From positions 7,380,001 to 7,444,000 of the forward strand of contig NC_079876.1 in NCBI RefSeq assembly GCF_029227915.1: 64,000 bases of DNA, written 5' to 3'. Shown here piece after piece: positions 24,795 to 38,500 of the stretch; position 1 is the stretch's first letter, and each line of letters begins with the position of its first letter. Both the position numbers and the translations under genes were made by a program. The notes under the pieces are model-generated. The model ran no database searches and was not told where the DNA came from. It saw only the letters and a program-made list of their open reading frames with translations. This stretch comes from Hydractinia symbiolongicarpus (Eukaryota; Cnidaria; Hydrozoa; Anthoathecata; Hydractiniidae).

Positions 24795-24881
24795 TCGGGA
24801 AATGAGTTTACTCACAGGGTACTTTCTTTGTATACATTCGACTATACGGGCCGAGTCCGGGATTTAAATTTAAAAAATCGT
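24795..24881. repeat. 87-bp truncated monomer, second copy
   Basis: This has the same GGGATTTAAATTTAAAAAATCG junction as at 23490, exactly 1,305 bp downstream. It is carried by the nested duplication and is not an independent deletion. Confidence 0.9.
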
Positions 24882-26782
24882 TCGGGAAATGAGTTTACTC
24901 CTTGGGTACTTTCTTTGTATACTTTTGACTATACAGGCCGAGTCCAGGATTTACGGGAAATGGCGGGTTTTCGTTTGCCGGCGATCAAACTTCTTTTATT
25001 CAGCGTCTCATCAAAAATGAAAACATTTTTGAAAACTACAAGTCTCATGCGTTTTAGTGGTGAAAAGATAATTTAAAAAATCGTTTTGGAAATGAGTTTA
25101 CTCACAGGGTACTTTCTTTGTATACATTCGACAATACCGGCCAAGCCCGGGATTTACGGGAAATCGCGGGTTTTCGTTTGCCGGCGATTAAACCACTTTC
25201 ATTAAGCGTCTCATCAAAAATGAAAACATTTCTGAAAACTACAAGTCTCATGCGTTTTAGTGATGAAAAAATAATTTAAAAAATCGTTCGGGAAATCAGT
25301 TTACTCCCTGGGTACTTTCTTTGTATACTTTTGACTATACGGGCCGAGACCGGGATTTACGGGAAGTCGCGGGTTTTCGTTTGCCGGCGTTTAAACTTCT
25401 TTTATTCAGCGTCTCATCAAAAATGAAAACATTTTTAAAAACTACAAGTCTCATGGGCTTTAGTGGTGAAATAATAATTTAAAAAATCATTCGGGAAATG
25501 AGTTTACACCCTGGGTACTTTCTTTGTATACTTTTGACTATACGGGCCGAGTCCGGGATTTACGGGAAATCGCAGGTTTTCGTTTGCCGGCGATTAAACT
25601 TCTTTTATTCAGCGTCTCATCAAAAATGAAAACATTTTTGAAAACTACAAGTCTCATGCGTTTTAGTGGTGAAAATATAATTTAAAAAATCGTTCGGGAA
25701 ATGAGTTTACTCACAGGGTACTTTCTTTGTATACATTCGACTATACGGGCCAAGCCCGGGATTTACGTGAAATCGCGGGTTTTCGTTTGCCGGCGATTAA
25801 ACTTCTTTCATTAACCGTCTCATCAAAATTGAAAACATTTCTGAAAACTACAAGTCTCATGCGTTTTAGTGGTAAAAAAATAATTTAAAAAATCGTTCGG
25901 GAAATCAGTCTACTCCCTGGGTACATTCCTTGTATACTTTTGACTATGCGGGCCGAGTCCGGGGTTTACGGGAAATGGCGGGTTTTCGTTTGCTGGCGAT
26001 TAAACTTCTTTTATTCAGCGTCTCATCAAAAATGAAAACATTTTTGAATACTACAAGTCTCATGCGTTTTAGTTGTGAAAAAATAATTTAAAAAATCGTT
26101 CGGGAAATAAGTTTACTCCCTGGGTACTTTCTTTGTATACTTTTGATTAAACAGGCCGAGTCCAGGGTTTACGGGATATGGCGGGTTTTCGTTTGCCGGC
26201 GATTAAACTTCTTTTATTCAGCGTCTCATCAAAAATGAAAACATTTTTGAAAACTACAAGCCCATGCGTTTTAGTGGTAAAAAAATAATTTAAAAAATCG
26301 TTCGGGAAATGAATTTACTCCCTGGGTACATTCCTTGTATACTTTTGACTATGCGGGCCGAGTCCGGGGTTTACGGGAAATGGCGGGTTTTCGTTTGCTG
26401 GCGATTAAACTTCTTTTATTCAGCGTCTCATCAAAAATGAAAACTCTTTTGAATACTACAAGTCTCATGGGCTTTAGTGGTGAAATAATAATTTAAAAAA
26501 TCGTTCGGAAAATCAGTTTACTCCCTGGGTACATTCCTTGTATACTTTTGACTATGCGGGCCGAGTCCGGGATTTACGGGAAATGGCGGGTTTTTGTTTG
26601 CTGGCGATTAAACTTCTTTTATTCAGCGTCTCATCAAAAATGAAAACATTTTTGAATACTACAAGTCTCATGCGTTTTAGTTGTGAAAAAATAATTTAAA
26701 AAATCGTTCGGGAAATGAGTTTACTCCCTGGGTACTTTCTTTGTATACTTTTGATTAAACAGGCCGAGTCCAGGGTTTACGG

Positions 26783-29700
26783 GAAATGGCGGGATTTCGT
26801 TTGCCGGCGAATAAACCACTTTCATTAAGCGTCTCATCAAAAATGAAAACATTTTTGAAAACTACAAGTCTCATGCGTTTTAGTGGTGAAAAAATAATTT
26901 AAAAATTCGTTCGGGAAATGAGTTTACTCACTGGGTGCTTTCCTTGTATACTTTTGACTATACGGGCCGAGTCCGGGATTTACGGGAAATCGCGGGTTTT
27001 CGTTTGCCGGCGATTAAACTTCTTTTATTCAGCGTCTCATCAAAAATGAAAAGATTTTTAAAAACTACAAGTCTCATGGGCTTTAGTGGTGAAATAATTT
27101 AAATAATCGTTTGGGAAATGAATTTACTGCCTGGGTACTTTCTTTGTATACTTTTGACTATACGGGCCGAGTCCGGGATTTACGGGAAATCGCAGGTTTT
27201 CGTTTGCCGGCGATTAAACTTCTTTTATTCAGCGTCTCATCAAAAATGAAAACATTTTTGAAAACTACAAGTCTCATGCGTTTTAGTGGTGAAAAAATAA
27301 TTTAAAAAATCGTTCGGGAAATGCGTTTACACCCTGGGTACTTTCTTTGTATACTTTTGACTATACGGGCCGAGTCCGGGATTTACGAGAAATCGCAGGT
27401 TTTCGTTTGCCGGCGATTAAACTTCTTTTATTCCGCGTCTCATCAAAAATGAAAACATTTTTGAAAGCTACAAGTCTCATGCGTTTTAGTGGTGAAAATA
27501 TAATTTAAAAAATCGTTCGGGAAATGAGTTTACTCACAGGGTACTTTCTTTCTATACATTCGACTATACGGGCCAAGCCCGGGATTTACGGGAAATCTCG
27601 GGTTTTCGTTTGCCGGCGATTAAACTTCTTTCATTATTCGTCTCATCAAAAATGTAAACATTTTTGAAAACTACAAGTCTCATGCGTTTTAGTGGTGAAA
27701 AAATAATTTAAAAAATCGTTCGGGAAATGAGTTTACTCCTTGGGTACTTTCTTTGTATACTTTTGATTATACGAGCCGAGTCCGGGGTTTACGGGAAATG
27801 GCGGGTTTTCGTTTGCCGGCGATCAAACTTCTTTTATTCAGCGTCTCATCAAAAATGAAAACATTTTTGAAAACTATAAGTCTCATGCGTTTTAGTGGTG
27901 AAAAGATAATTTAAAAAATCGTTTTGGAAATGAGTTTACTCACAGGGTACTTTCTTTGTATACATTCGACAATACCGGCCAAGCCCGGGATTTACGGGAA
28001 ATCGCGGGTTTTCGTTTGCCGGCGATTTAACCACTTTCATTAAACGTCTCATCAAAAATGAAAACATTTCTGAAAACTACAAGTCTCATGCGTTTTAGTG
28101 GTGAAAAAATAATTTAAAAAATCGTTCGGGAAATCAGTTTACTCCCTGGGTACTTTCTTTGTATACTTTTGACTATACGGGCCGAGTCCGGGATTTACGG
28201 GAAGTCGCGGGTTTTCGTTTGCCGGCGTTTAAACTTCTTTTATTCAGCGTCTCATCAAAAATGAAAACATTTTTAAAAACTACAAGTCTCATGGGCTTTA
28301 GTGGTGAAATAATAATTTAAAAAATCGTTCGGGAAATGAGTTTACACCCTGGGTACTTTCTTTGTATACTTTTGACTATACGGGCCGAGTCCGGGATTTA
28401 CGGGAAATCGCAGGTTTTCGTTTGCCGGCGATTAAACTTCTTTTATTCAGTGTCTCATCAAAAATGAAAACATTTTTGAAAACTACAAGTCTCATGCGTT
28501 TTAGTGGTGAAAATATAATTTAAAAAATCGTTCGGGAAATGAGTTTACTCACAGGGTACTTTCTTTGTATACATTCGACTATACGGGCTGAGTCCGGGAT
28601 TTAAATTTAAAAAATCGTTCGGGAAATGAGTTTACTCCTTGGGTACTTTCTTTGTATACTTTTGACTATACAGGCCGAGTCCAGGATTTACGGGAAATGG
28701 CGGGTTTTCGTTTGCCGGCGATCAAACTTCTTTTATTCAGCGTCTCATCAAAAATGAAAACATTTTTGAAAACTACAAGTCTCATGCGTTTTAGTGGTGA
28801 AAAGATAATTTAAAAAATCGTTTTGGAAATGAGTTTACTCACAGGGTACTTTCTTTGTATACATTCGACAATACCGGCCAAGCCCGGGATTTACGGGAAA
28901 TCGCGGGTTTTCGTTTGCCGGCGATTAAACCACTTTCATTAAGCGTCTCATCAAAAATGAAAACATTTCTGAAAACTACAAGTCTCATGCGTTTTAGTGG
29001 TGAAAAAATAATTTAAAAAATCGTTCGGGAAATCAGTTTACTCCCTGGGTACTTTCTTTGTATACTTTTGACTATACGGGCCGAGACCGGGATTTACGGG
29101 AAGTCGCGGGTTTTCGTTTGCCGGCGTTTAAACTTCTTTTATTCAGCGTCTCATCAAAAATGAAAACATTTTTAAAAACTACAAGTCTCATGGGCTTTAG
29201 TGGTGAAATAATAATTTAAAAAATCATTCGGGAAATGAGTTTACACCCTGGGTACTTTCTTTGTATACTTTTGACTATACGGGCCGAGTCCGGGATTTAC
29301 GGGAAATCGCAGGTTTTCGTTTGCCGGCGATTAAACTTCTTTTATTCAGCGTCTCATCAAAAATGAAAACATTTTTGAAAACTACAAGTCTCATGCGTTT
29401 TAGTGGTGAAAATATAATTTAAAAAATCGTTCGGGAAATGAGTTTACTCACAGGGTACTTTCTTTGTATACATTCGACTATACCGGCCAAGCCCGGGATT
29501 TACGGGATATCGCGGGTTTTCGTTTGCCGGCGATTAAACTTCTTTCATTAACCGTCTCATCAAAATTGAAAACATTTTTGAAAACTACAAGTCTCATGCG
29601 TTTTAGTGGTGAAAAAATAATTTAAAAAATCGTTCGGGAAATGAGTTTACTCCTTGGGTACTTTCTTTGTATACTTTTGATTAAACAGGCCGAGTCCAGG

Positions 29701-30925
29701 GTTTACGGGATATGGCGGGTTTTCGTTTGCCGGCGATCAAACTTCTTTTATTCAGCGTCTCATCAAAAATGAAAACATTTTTGAAAACTACAAGTCTCAT
29801 GCGTTTTAGTGGTGAAAAGATAATTTAAAAAATCGTTTTGGAAATGAGTTTACTCACAGGGTACTTTCTTTGTATACATTCGACAATACCGGCCAAGCCC
29901 GGGATTTACGGGAAATCGCGGGTTTTCGTTTGCAGGCGATTAAACCACTTTCATTAAGCGTCTCATCAAAAATGAAAACATTTCTGAAAACTACAAGTCT
30001 CATGCGTTTTAGTGGTAAAAAAATAATTTAAAAAATCGTTCGGGAAATCAGTCTACTCCCTGGGTACATTCCTTGTATACTTTTGACTATGCGGGCCGAG
30101 TCCGGGGTTTACGGGAAATGGCGGGTTTTCGTTTGCTGGCGATTAAACTTCTTTTATTCAGCGTCTCATCAAAAATAAAAACATTTTTGAATACTACAAG
30201 TCTCATGCGTTTTAGTTGTGAAAAAATAATTTAAAAAATCGTTCGGGAAATAAGTTTACTCCCTGGGTACTTTCTTTGTATACTTTTGATTAAACAGGCC
30301 GAGTCCAGGGTTTACGGGATATGGCGGGTTTTCGTTTGCCGGCGATTAAACTTCTTTTATTCAGCGTCTCATCAAAAATGAAAACATTTTTGAAAACTAC
30401 AAGTCCCATGCGTTTTAGTGGTAAAAAAATAATTTAAAAAATCGTTCGGGAAATGAATTTACTCCCTGGGTACATTCCTTGTATACTTTTGACTATGCGG
30501 GCCGAGTCCGGGGTTTACGGGAAATGGCGGGTTTTCGTTTGCTGGCGATTAAACTTCTTTTATTCAGCGTCTCATCAAAAATGAAAACTCTTTTGAATAC
30601 TACAAGTCTCATGGGCTTTAGTGGTGAAATAATAATTTAAAAAATCGTTCGGAAAATCAGTTTACTCCCTGGGTACATTCCTTGTATACTTTTGACTATG
30701 CGGGCCGAGTCCGGGGTTTACGGGAAATGGCGGGTTTTTGTTTGCTGGCGATTAAACTTCTTTTATTCAGCGTCTCATCAAAAATGAAAACATTTTTGAA
30801 TACTACAAGTCTCATGCGATTTAGTTGTGAAAAAATAATTTAAAAAATCGTTCGGGAAATGAGTTTACTCCCTGGGTACTTTCTTTGTATACTTTTGATT
30901 AAACAGGCCGAGTCCAGGGTTTACG
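26783..30925. repeat. Large tandem duplication, copy 2 (4,143 bp)
   Basis: This is the partner of 21,741-26,782. It keeps one copy of the 1,305-bp segment and has the two monomers lost from copy 1. Shared rare variants include GAGACCGGG (25,347 and 29,083), AAATCATTCGGG, GAAAGCTAC, TTCCGCGTC and AAAACTCTTTTG. Differences include CATTATTCG here near 27,632 versus CATTAACCG. Confidence 0.82.
28532..28618. repeat. 87-bp truncated monomer, third copy
   Basis: This has the same junction again, 5,042 bp after the first and 3,737 bp after the second, as predicted from the large duplication. One substitution (GGGCTGAGTCC in place of GGGCCGAGTCC) is private to this copy. Confidence 0.9.
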
Positions 30926-31452
30926 GGATATGGCGGGTTTTCGTTTGCCGGCGATTAAACTTCTTTTATTCAGCGTCTCATCAAAAATGAAAACATTTTT
31001 GAAAACTACAAGTCCCATGCGTTTTAGTGGTAAAAAAATAATTTAAAAAATCGTTCGGGAAATGAGTTTACTCCCTGGGTACATTCCTTGTATACTTTTG
31101 ACTATGCGGGCCGAGTCCGGGGTTTACGGGAAATGGCGGGTTTTCGTTTGCTGGCGATTAAACTTCTTTTATTCAGCGTCTCATCAAAAATGAAAACATT
31201 TTTGAATACTACAAGTCTCATGGGCTTTAGTGGTGAAATAATAATTTAAAAAATCGTTTGGAAAATGAGTTTACCCCCTGGGTACTTTCTTTGTATCCTT
31301 TTGACTATACGTGCCGAGTCCGGGATTTACGGGAAGTCGTGGGTTTTCGTTTGCCGGCGATAAAAACTTCTTTTATTCAGCGTCTCATCAACATTTCTGA
31401 AAACTACAAGTCTCATGCGTTTTAGTGGTGAAAAAATAATTTAAAAAATCGT

Positions 31453-34400
31453 TTGGGAAATGAGTTTACTCACAGGGTACTTTCTTTGTATACATTCGAC
31501 TATACGGGCCAAGCCCGGGATTTACGGGAAATCGCTGATTTTCGTTTGCCGGCGATTAAACTTCTTTCATTAACCGTCTCATCAAAAATGAAAACATTTT
31601 TGAAAACTACAAGTCTCATGCGTTTTAGTGGTGAAAAAATAATTTAAAAAATCGTTCGGGAAATGAGTTTACTCCTTGGGTACTTTCTTTGTATACTTTT
31701 GACTATACGGGCCGAGTCCGGGATTTACGGGAAGTCGCGGGTTTTCGTTTGCCGGCGATTAAACTTCTTTCATTAACCGTCTCATCAAAAATGAAAACAT
31801 TTTTGAAAACTTCAAGTCTCATGCGTTTTAGTGGTGAAAAAATAATTTAAAAAATCGTTCGGGAAATGAGTTTACTCCTTGCGTACTTTTTTTGTATACT
31901 TTTGACTATACGGGCCGAGTCCGGGGTTTACGGGAAATGCCGGGTTTTCGTTTGCCGGCGATTAAACTTCTCTAATTCAGCGTCTCATCAAAAATGAAAA
32001 CATTTTTGAAAACTACAAGTCTCATGCGTTTTATTGGTGAAAAGATAATTTAAAAAATCGTTTTGGAAATGAGTTTACTCACAGGGTACTTTCTTTGTAT
32101 ACATTCGACTATACCGGCCAAGCCCGAGATTTACAGGAAATCGCGGGTTTTCGTTTGCCGGCAATTAAACCACTGTCATTAAGCGTCTCATCAAAAATGA
32201 AAACATTTCTGAAAAGTAAAAGTCTCATGCGTTTTAGTGGTGAAAAAATAATTTAAAAAATCGTTTGGAATTGAGTTTACTCCCTGGGTACTTTCTTTGT
32301 ATACTTTTGACTATACGGGCCGAGTCCGGGATTTACGGGAAATCGCGGGTTTTCGTTTGCCGGCGATTAAACTTCTTTTATTCAGCGTCTCATCAAAAAT
32401 GAAAACATTTTTAAACACTACAAGTCTCATGGGCTTTAGTGGTGAAATAATAATTCAAAAAATCGTTCGGGAAATGAGTTTACTCCCTGGGTACTATCTT
32501 TGTATACTTTTGACTATACGGGCCAAGCCCGGGATTTACGGGAAATCTCGGGTTTTCGTTTGCCGGCGATTAAACCTCCTTCATTAGGCGTCTCATCAAA
32601 AATGAAAACATTTTTGAAAACTACAAGTCTCATGCGTTTTAGTGGTGAAAAAGTAAATTAAAAAATCGTTCTGGAAATGAGTTTACTCACAGGGTACTTT
32701 CTTTGTATACATTCGACTACACGGGCCAAGCCCGGGATTTACGGGAAATCGCGGGTTTTCGTTTGCGGCGATTAAACCTCTTTCATTAAGCGTCTCATCA
32801 AAAATGAAAACATTTTTAAAAACTACAAGTCTCATGGGCTTTAGTGGTAAAATATAAATTTAAAAAATCGTTTGGGAAATGAGTTTACTCCCGGGGTACT
32901 TTCTTTGTATACTTTTGACTATACGGGCCGAGTCCGGGATTTACGGGAAATTGCAGGTTTTCGTTTGCCGGCGATTAAACTTCTTTTATTCAGCGTCTCA
33001 TCAAAAATGAAAACATTTTTGAAAACTACAAGTCTCATGCGTTTTAGTGGTGAAAAATTAATTTAAAAAATCGTTTGGGAATTGAGTTTACTCCCTGGGT
33101 ACTTTCTTTGTATACTTTTGACTATACGGGCCGAGTCCGGGTTTTACGGGAAATCGCGGGTTTTCGTTTGCCGGCGATTAAACTTCTTTTATTCAGCGTC
33201 TCATCAAAAATGAAAACATTTTTGAATACTACAAGTCTCATGCGTTTTAGTTGTGAAAAAATAATTTAAAAAATCGTTCGGGAAATAAGTTTACTCCCTG
33301 GGTACTTTCTTTGTATACTTTTGATTAAACAGGCCGAGTCCAGGGTTTACGGGATATGGCGGGTTTTCGTTTGCCGGCGATTAAACTTCTTTTATTCAGC
33401 GTCTCATCAAAAATGAAAACATTTTTGAAAACTACAAGTCCCATGCGTTTTAGTGGTAAAAAAATAATTTAAAAAATCGTTCGGGAAATGAATTTACTCC
33501 CTGGGTACATTCCTTGTATACTTTTGACTATGCGGGCCGAGTCCGGGGTTTACGGGAAATGGCGGGTTTTCGTTTGCTGGCGATTAAACTTCTTTTATTC
33601 AGCGTCTCATCAAAAATGAAAACTCTTTTGAATACTACAAGTCTGATGGGCTTTAGTGGTGAAATAATAATTCAAAAAATCGTTCGGGAAATGAGTTTAC
33701 TCCCTGGGTACTATCTTTGTATACTTTTGACTATACGGGCCAAGCCCGGGATTTACGGGAAATCTCGGGTTTTCGTTTGCCGGCGATTAAACCTCCTTCA
33801 TTAGGCGTGTCATCAAAAATGAAAACATTTTTGAAAACTACAAGTCTCATGCGTTTTAGTGGTGAAAAAGTAAATTAAAAAATCGTTCTGGAAATGAGTT
33901 TACTCACAGGGTACTTTCTTTGTATACATTCGACTACACGGGCCAAGCCCGGGATTTACGGGAAATCGCGGGTTTTCGTTTGCGGCGATTAAACCTCTTT
34001 CATTAAGCGTCTCATCAAAAATGAAAACATTTTTAAAAACTACAAGTCTCATGGGCTTTAGTGGTAAAATATAAATTTAAAAAATCGTTTGGGAAATGAG
34101 TTTACTCCCGGGGTACTTTCTTTGTATACTTTTGACTATACGGGCCGAGTCCGGGATTTACGGGAAATTGCAGGTTTTCGTTTGCCGGCGATTAAACTTC
34201 TTTTATTCAGCGTCTCATCAAAAATGAAAACATTTTTGAAAACTACAAGTCTCATGCGTTTTAGTGGTGAAAAATTAATTTAAAAAATCGTTTGGGAATT
34301 GAGTTTACTCCCTGGGTACTTTCTTTGTATACTTTTGACTATACGGGCCGAGTCCGGGTTTTACGGGAAATCGCGGGTTTTCGTTTGCCGGCGATTAAAC

Positions 34401-35503
34401 TTCTTTTATTCAGCGTCTCATCAAAAATGAAAACATTTTTGAATACTACAAGTCTCATGCGTTTTAGTTGTGAAAAAATAATTTAAAAAATCGTGCGGGA
34501 AATAAGTTTACTCCCTGGGTACTTTCTTTGTATTCTTTTGATTAAACAGGCCGAGTCCAGGGTTTACGGGATATGGCGGGTTTTCGTTTGCCGGCGATTA
34601 AACTTCTTTTATTCAGCGTCTCATCAAAAATGAAAACATTTTTGAAAACTACAAGTCCCATGCGTTTTAGTGGTAAAAAAATAATTTAAAAAATCGTTCG
34701 GGAAATGAATTTACTCCCTGGGTACATTCCTTGTATACTTTTGACTATGCGGGCCGAGTCCGGGGTTTACGGGAAATGGCGGGTTTTCGTTTGCTGGCGA
34801 TTAAACTTCTTTTATTCAGCGTCTCATCAAAAATGAAAACTCTTTTGAATACTACAAGTCTGATGGCCTTTAGTGGTGAAATAATAATTTAAAAAATCGT
34901 TCGGAAAATGAGTTTACCCCCTGGGTACTTTCTTTGTATACTTTTGACTATACGGGCCAAGTCCAGGGTTTACGGGATATGGCGGGTTTTCGTTTGCCGG
35001 CGATTAAACTTCTTTTATTCAGCGTCTCATCAAAAATGAAAACATTTTTGAAAACTACAAGTCCCATGCGTTTTAGTGGTAAAAAAATAATTTAAAAAAT
35101 CGTTCGGGAAATGAGTTTACTCCCTGGGTACATTCCTTGTATACTTTTGACTATGCGGGCCGAGTCCGGGGTTTACGGGAAGTGGCGGGTTTTCGTTTGC
35201 TTGCGATTAAACTTCTTTTATTCAGCGTCTCATCAAAAATGAAAACATTTTTGAATACTACAAGTCTCATGGGCTTTAGTGGTGAAATAATAATTTAAAA
35301 AATCGTTTGGAAAATGAGTTTACCCCCTGGGTATTTTCTTTGTAACCTTTTTTGACTATACGTGCCGAGTCCGGGATTTACGGGAAGTCGTGGGTTTTCG
35401 TTTGCCGGCGATAAAAACTTCTTTTATTCAGTGTCTCATCAACATTTCTGAAAACTACAAGTCTCATGCGTTTTAGTGGTGAAAAAATAATTTAAAAAAT
35501 CGT
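31453..35503. repeat. 20-monomer block, copy a (4,051 bp)
   Basis: This runs from the CGCTGATTTTCG beta monomer at 31453 to the same monomer at 35504. Monomers 1-9 correspond one to one to those at 35504 onward and at 39556 onward, including the GCGTACTTTTTTTG monomer, the CCGAGATTTAC monomer and P1 at 32872. Monomers 10-17 differ from copy b because this copy carries an internal 1,217-bp duplication. Monomers 18-20 match copy b again and end with a 197-bp deletion monomer at 35307. Confidence 0.85.
32431..34864. repeat. Internal 1,217-bp tandem duplication in copy a
   Basis: The P1 monomers at 32872 and 34089 and the P2-like monomers at 33075 and 34292 are 1,217 bp apart. Copy 1 is 32,431-33,647 and copy 2 is 33,648-34,864. 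The join at about 33,648 lies in a hybrid monomer that starts as an ACATTCCTTG/TATGCGGG type, carries AAAACTCTTTTGAATAC, and ends with a TAATAATTCAAAA tail. Both copies share the rare one-base loss TTTGCGGCG (near 32,762 and 33,980) and GAAATTGCAGG. Confidence 0.85.
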
Positions 35504-38500
35504 TTGGGAAATGAGTTTACTCACAGGGTACTTTCTTTGTATACATTCGACTATACGGGCCAAGCCCGGGATTTACGGGAAATCGCTGATTTTCGTTTGC
35601 CGGCGATTAAACTTCTTTCATTAACCGTCTCATCAAAAATGAAAACATTTTTGAAAACTACAAGTCTCATGCGTTTTAGTGGTGAAAAAATAATTTAAAA
35701 AATCGTTCGGGAAATGAGTTTACTCCTTGGGTACTTTCTTTGTATACTTTTGACTATACGGGCCGAGTCCGGGATTTACGGGAAGTCGCGGGTTTTCGTT
35801 TGCCGGCGATTAAACTTCTTTCATTAACCGTCTCATCAAAAATGAAAACATTTTTGAAAACTTCAAGTCTCATGCGTTTTAGTGGTGAAAAAATAATTTA
35901 AAAAATCGTTCGGGAAATGAGTTTACTCCTTGCGTACTTTTTTTGTATACTTTTGACTATACGGGCCGAGTCCGGGGTTTACGGGAAATGCCGGGTTTTC
36001 GTTTGCCGGCGATTAAACTTCTCTATTTCAGCGTCTCATCAAAAATGAAAACATTTTTGAAAACTACAAGTCTCATGCGTTTTATTGGTGAAAAGATAAT
36101 TTAAAAAATCGTTTTGGAAATGAGTTTACTTACAGGGTACTTTCTTTGTATACATTCGACTATACCGGCCAAGCCCGAGATTTACGGGAAATCGCGGGTT
36201 TTCGTTTGCCGGCAATTAAACCACTTTCATTAAGCGTCTCATCAAAAATGAAAACATTTCTGAAAAGTAAAAGTCTCATGCGTTTTAGTGGTGAAAAAAT
36301 AATTTAAAAAATCGTTTGGAATTGAGTTTACTCCCTGGGTACTTTCTTTGTATACTTTTGACTATACGGGCCGAGTCCGGGATTTACGGGAAATCGCGGG
36401 TTTTCGTTTGCCGGCGATTAAACTTCTTTTATTCAGCGTCTCATCAAAAATGAAAACATTTTTAAACACTACAAGTCTCATGGGCTTTAGTGGTGAAATA
36501 ATAATTCAAAAAATCGTTCGGGAAATGAGTTTACTCCCTGGGTACTATCTTTGTATACTTTTGACTATACGGGCCAAGCCCGGGATTTACGGGAAATCTC
36601 GGGTTTTCGTTTGCCGGCGATTAAATCTCCTTCATTAGGCGTCTCATCAAAAATGAAAACATTTTTGAAAACTACAAGTCTCATGCGTTTTAGTGGTGAA
36701 AAAGTAAATTAAAAAATCGTTCTGGAAATGAGTTTACTCACAGGGTACTTTCTTTGTATACATTCGACTACACGGGCCAAGCCCGGGATTTACGGGAAAT
36801 CACGGGTTTTCGTTTGCCGGCGATTAAACCTCTTTCATTAAGCGTCTCATCAAAAATGAAAACATTTTTAAAAACTACAAGTCTCATGGGCTTTAGTGGT
36901 AAAATATAAATTTAAAAAATCGTTTGGGAAATGAGTTTACTCCCGGGGTACTTTCTTTGTATACTTTTGACTATACGGGCCGAGTCCGGGATTTACGGGA
37001 AATCGCAGGTTTTCGTTTGCCGGCGATTAAACTTCTTTTATTCAGCGTCTCATCAAAAATGAAAACATTTTTGAAAACTACAAGTCTCATGCGTTTTAGT
37101 GGTGAAAAATTAATTTAAAAAATCGTTTGGGAATTGAGTTTACTCCCTGGGTACTTTCTTTGTATACTTTTGACTATACGGGCCGAGTCCGGGTTTTGCG
37201 GGAAATCGCGGGTTTTCGTTTGCCGGCGATTAAACTTCTTTTATTCAGCGTCTCATCAAAAATGAAAACATTTTTAAAAACTACAAGTCTCATGGGCTTT
37301 AGTGGTGAAATAATAATTCAAAAAATCGTTTGGAATTGAGTTTACTCCCTGGGTACTTTCTTTGTATACTTTTGACTATACGGGCCGAGTCCGGGATTTA
37401 CGGGAAATCGCGGGTTTTCGTTTGCCGGCGATTAAACTTCTTTTATTCAGCGTCTCATCAAAAATGAAAACATTTTTAAACACTACAAGTCTCATGGGCT
37501 TTAGTGGTGAAATAATAATTCAAAAAATCGTTCGGGAAATGAGTTTACTCCCTGGGTACTATCTTTGTATACTTTTGACTATACGGGCCAAGCCCGGGAT
37601 TTACGGGAAATCTCGGGTTTTCGTTTGCCGGCGATTAAATCTCCTTCATTAGGCGTCTCATCAAAAATGAAAACATTTTTGAAAACTACAAGTCTCATGC
37701 GTTTTAGTGGTGAAAAAGTAAATTAAAAAATCGTTCTGGAAATGAGTTTACTCACAGGGTACTTTCTTTGTATACATTCGACTACACGGGCCAAGCCCGG
37801 GATTTACGGGAAATCGCGGGTTTTCGTTTGCCGGCGATTAAACCTCTTTCATTAAGCGTCTCATCAAAAATGAAAACATTTTTAAAAACTACAAGTCTCA
37901 TGGGCTTTAGTGGTAAAATATAAATTTAAAAAATCGTTTGGGAAATGAGTTTACTCCCGGGGTACTTTCTTTGTATACTTTTGACTATACGGGCCGAGTC
38001 CGGGATTTACGGGAAATCGCAGGTTTTCGTTTGCCGGCGATTAAACTTCTTTTATTCAGCGTCTCATCAAAAATGAAAACATTTTTGAAAACTACAAGTC
38101 TCATGCGTTTTAGTGGTGAAAAATTAATTTAAAAAATCGTTTGGGAATTGAGTTTACTCCCTGGGTACTTTCTTTGTATACTTTTGACTATACGGGCCGA
38201 GTCCGGGTTTTGCGGGAAATCGCGGGTTTTCGTTTGCCGGCGATTAAACTTCTTTTATTCAGCGTCTCATCAAAAATGAAAACATTTTTAAAAACTACAA
38301 GTCTCATGGGCTTTAGTGGTGAAATAATAATTCAAAAAATCGTTTGGGAAATTAGTTTACTCCCTGGGCACTTTCTTTGTATACTTTTGACTATACGGGC
38401 CGAGTCCGGGATTTACGGGAAATCGCAGGTTTTCGTTTGCCGGCGAGTAAACTTCTTTTATTCAGCGTCTCATCAAAAATGAAAACATTTTTGAAAACTA

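Larger units (their letters stand above)
22520..24985. repeat. Nested 1,305-bp tandem duplication
   Basis: Within 21,741-26,782 the segment from about 22,520 repeats at about 23,825 with an offset of 1,305 bp, which is six full monomers plus one 87-bp fragment. Anchors are the ACTCCTTGGG monomers at 22,692 and 23,997 and the truncated monomers at 23490 and 24795. Copy-specific changes include TATGCGGGCCAAGCCTGGG near 23,830 and CATACAGG-type changes near 24,934. Exact breakpoints are blurred by similarity between monomers. Confidence 0.75.
21741..26782. repeat. Large tandem duplication, copy 1 (5,042 bp)
   Basis: GGGATTTCG at 21749 returns at 26791, and the GAATTTACTGCC monomer at 22069 returns at 27111, both +5,042 bp. 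Inside this copy a 1,305-bp segment is itself doubled, and two monomers (406 bp) are missing near 25,830 relative to copy 2. The offsets to copy 2 therefore run 5,042, then 3,737, then 4,143. The arithmetic closes (5,042 - 1,305 + 406 = 4,143). The right join lies between 26,774 and 26,783, inside the GGG-rich part of a monomer, where a CCAGGGTTTACGGG monomer start is fused to AAATGGCGGGATTTCG. Confidence 0.82.

Noticed and set aside
23523-25076. Apparent fused open frames at 23523-23717 and 24828-25076
   Set aside because: They are created by the 87-bp truncated monomer joining two monomers in one frame. This is a deletion artefact and not a gene fusion.
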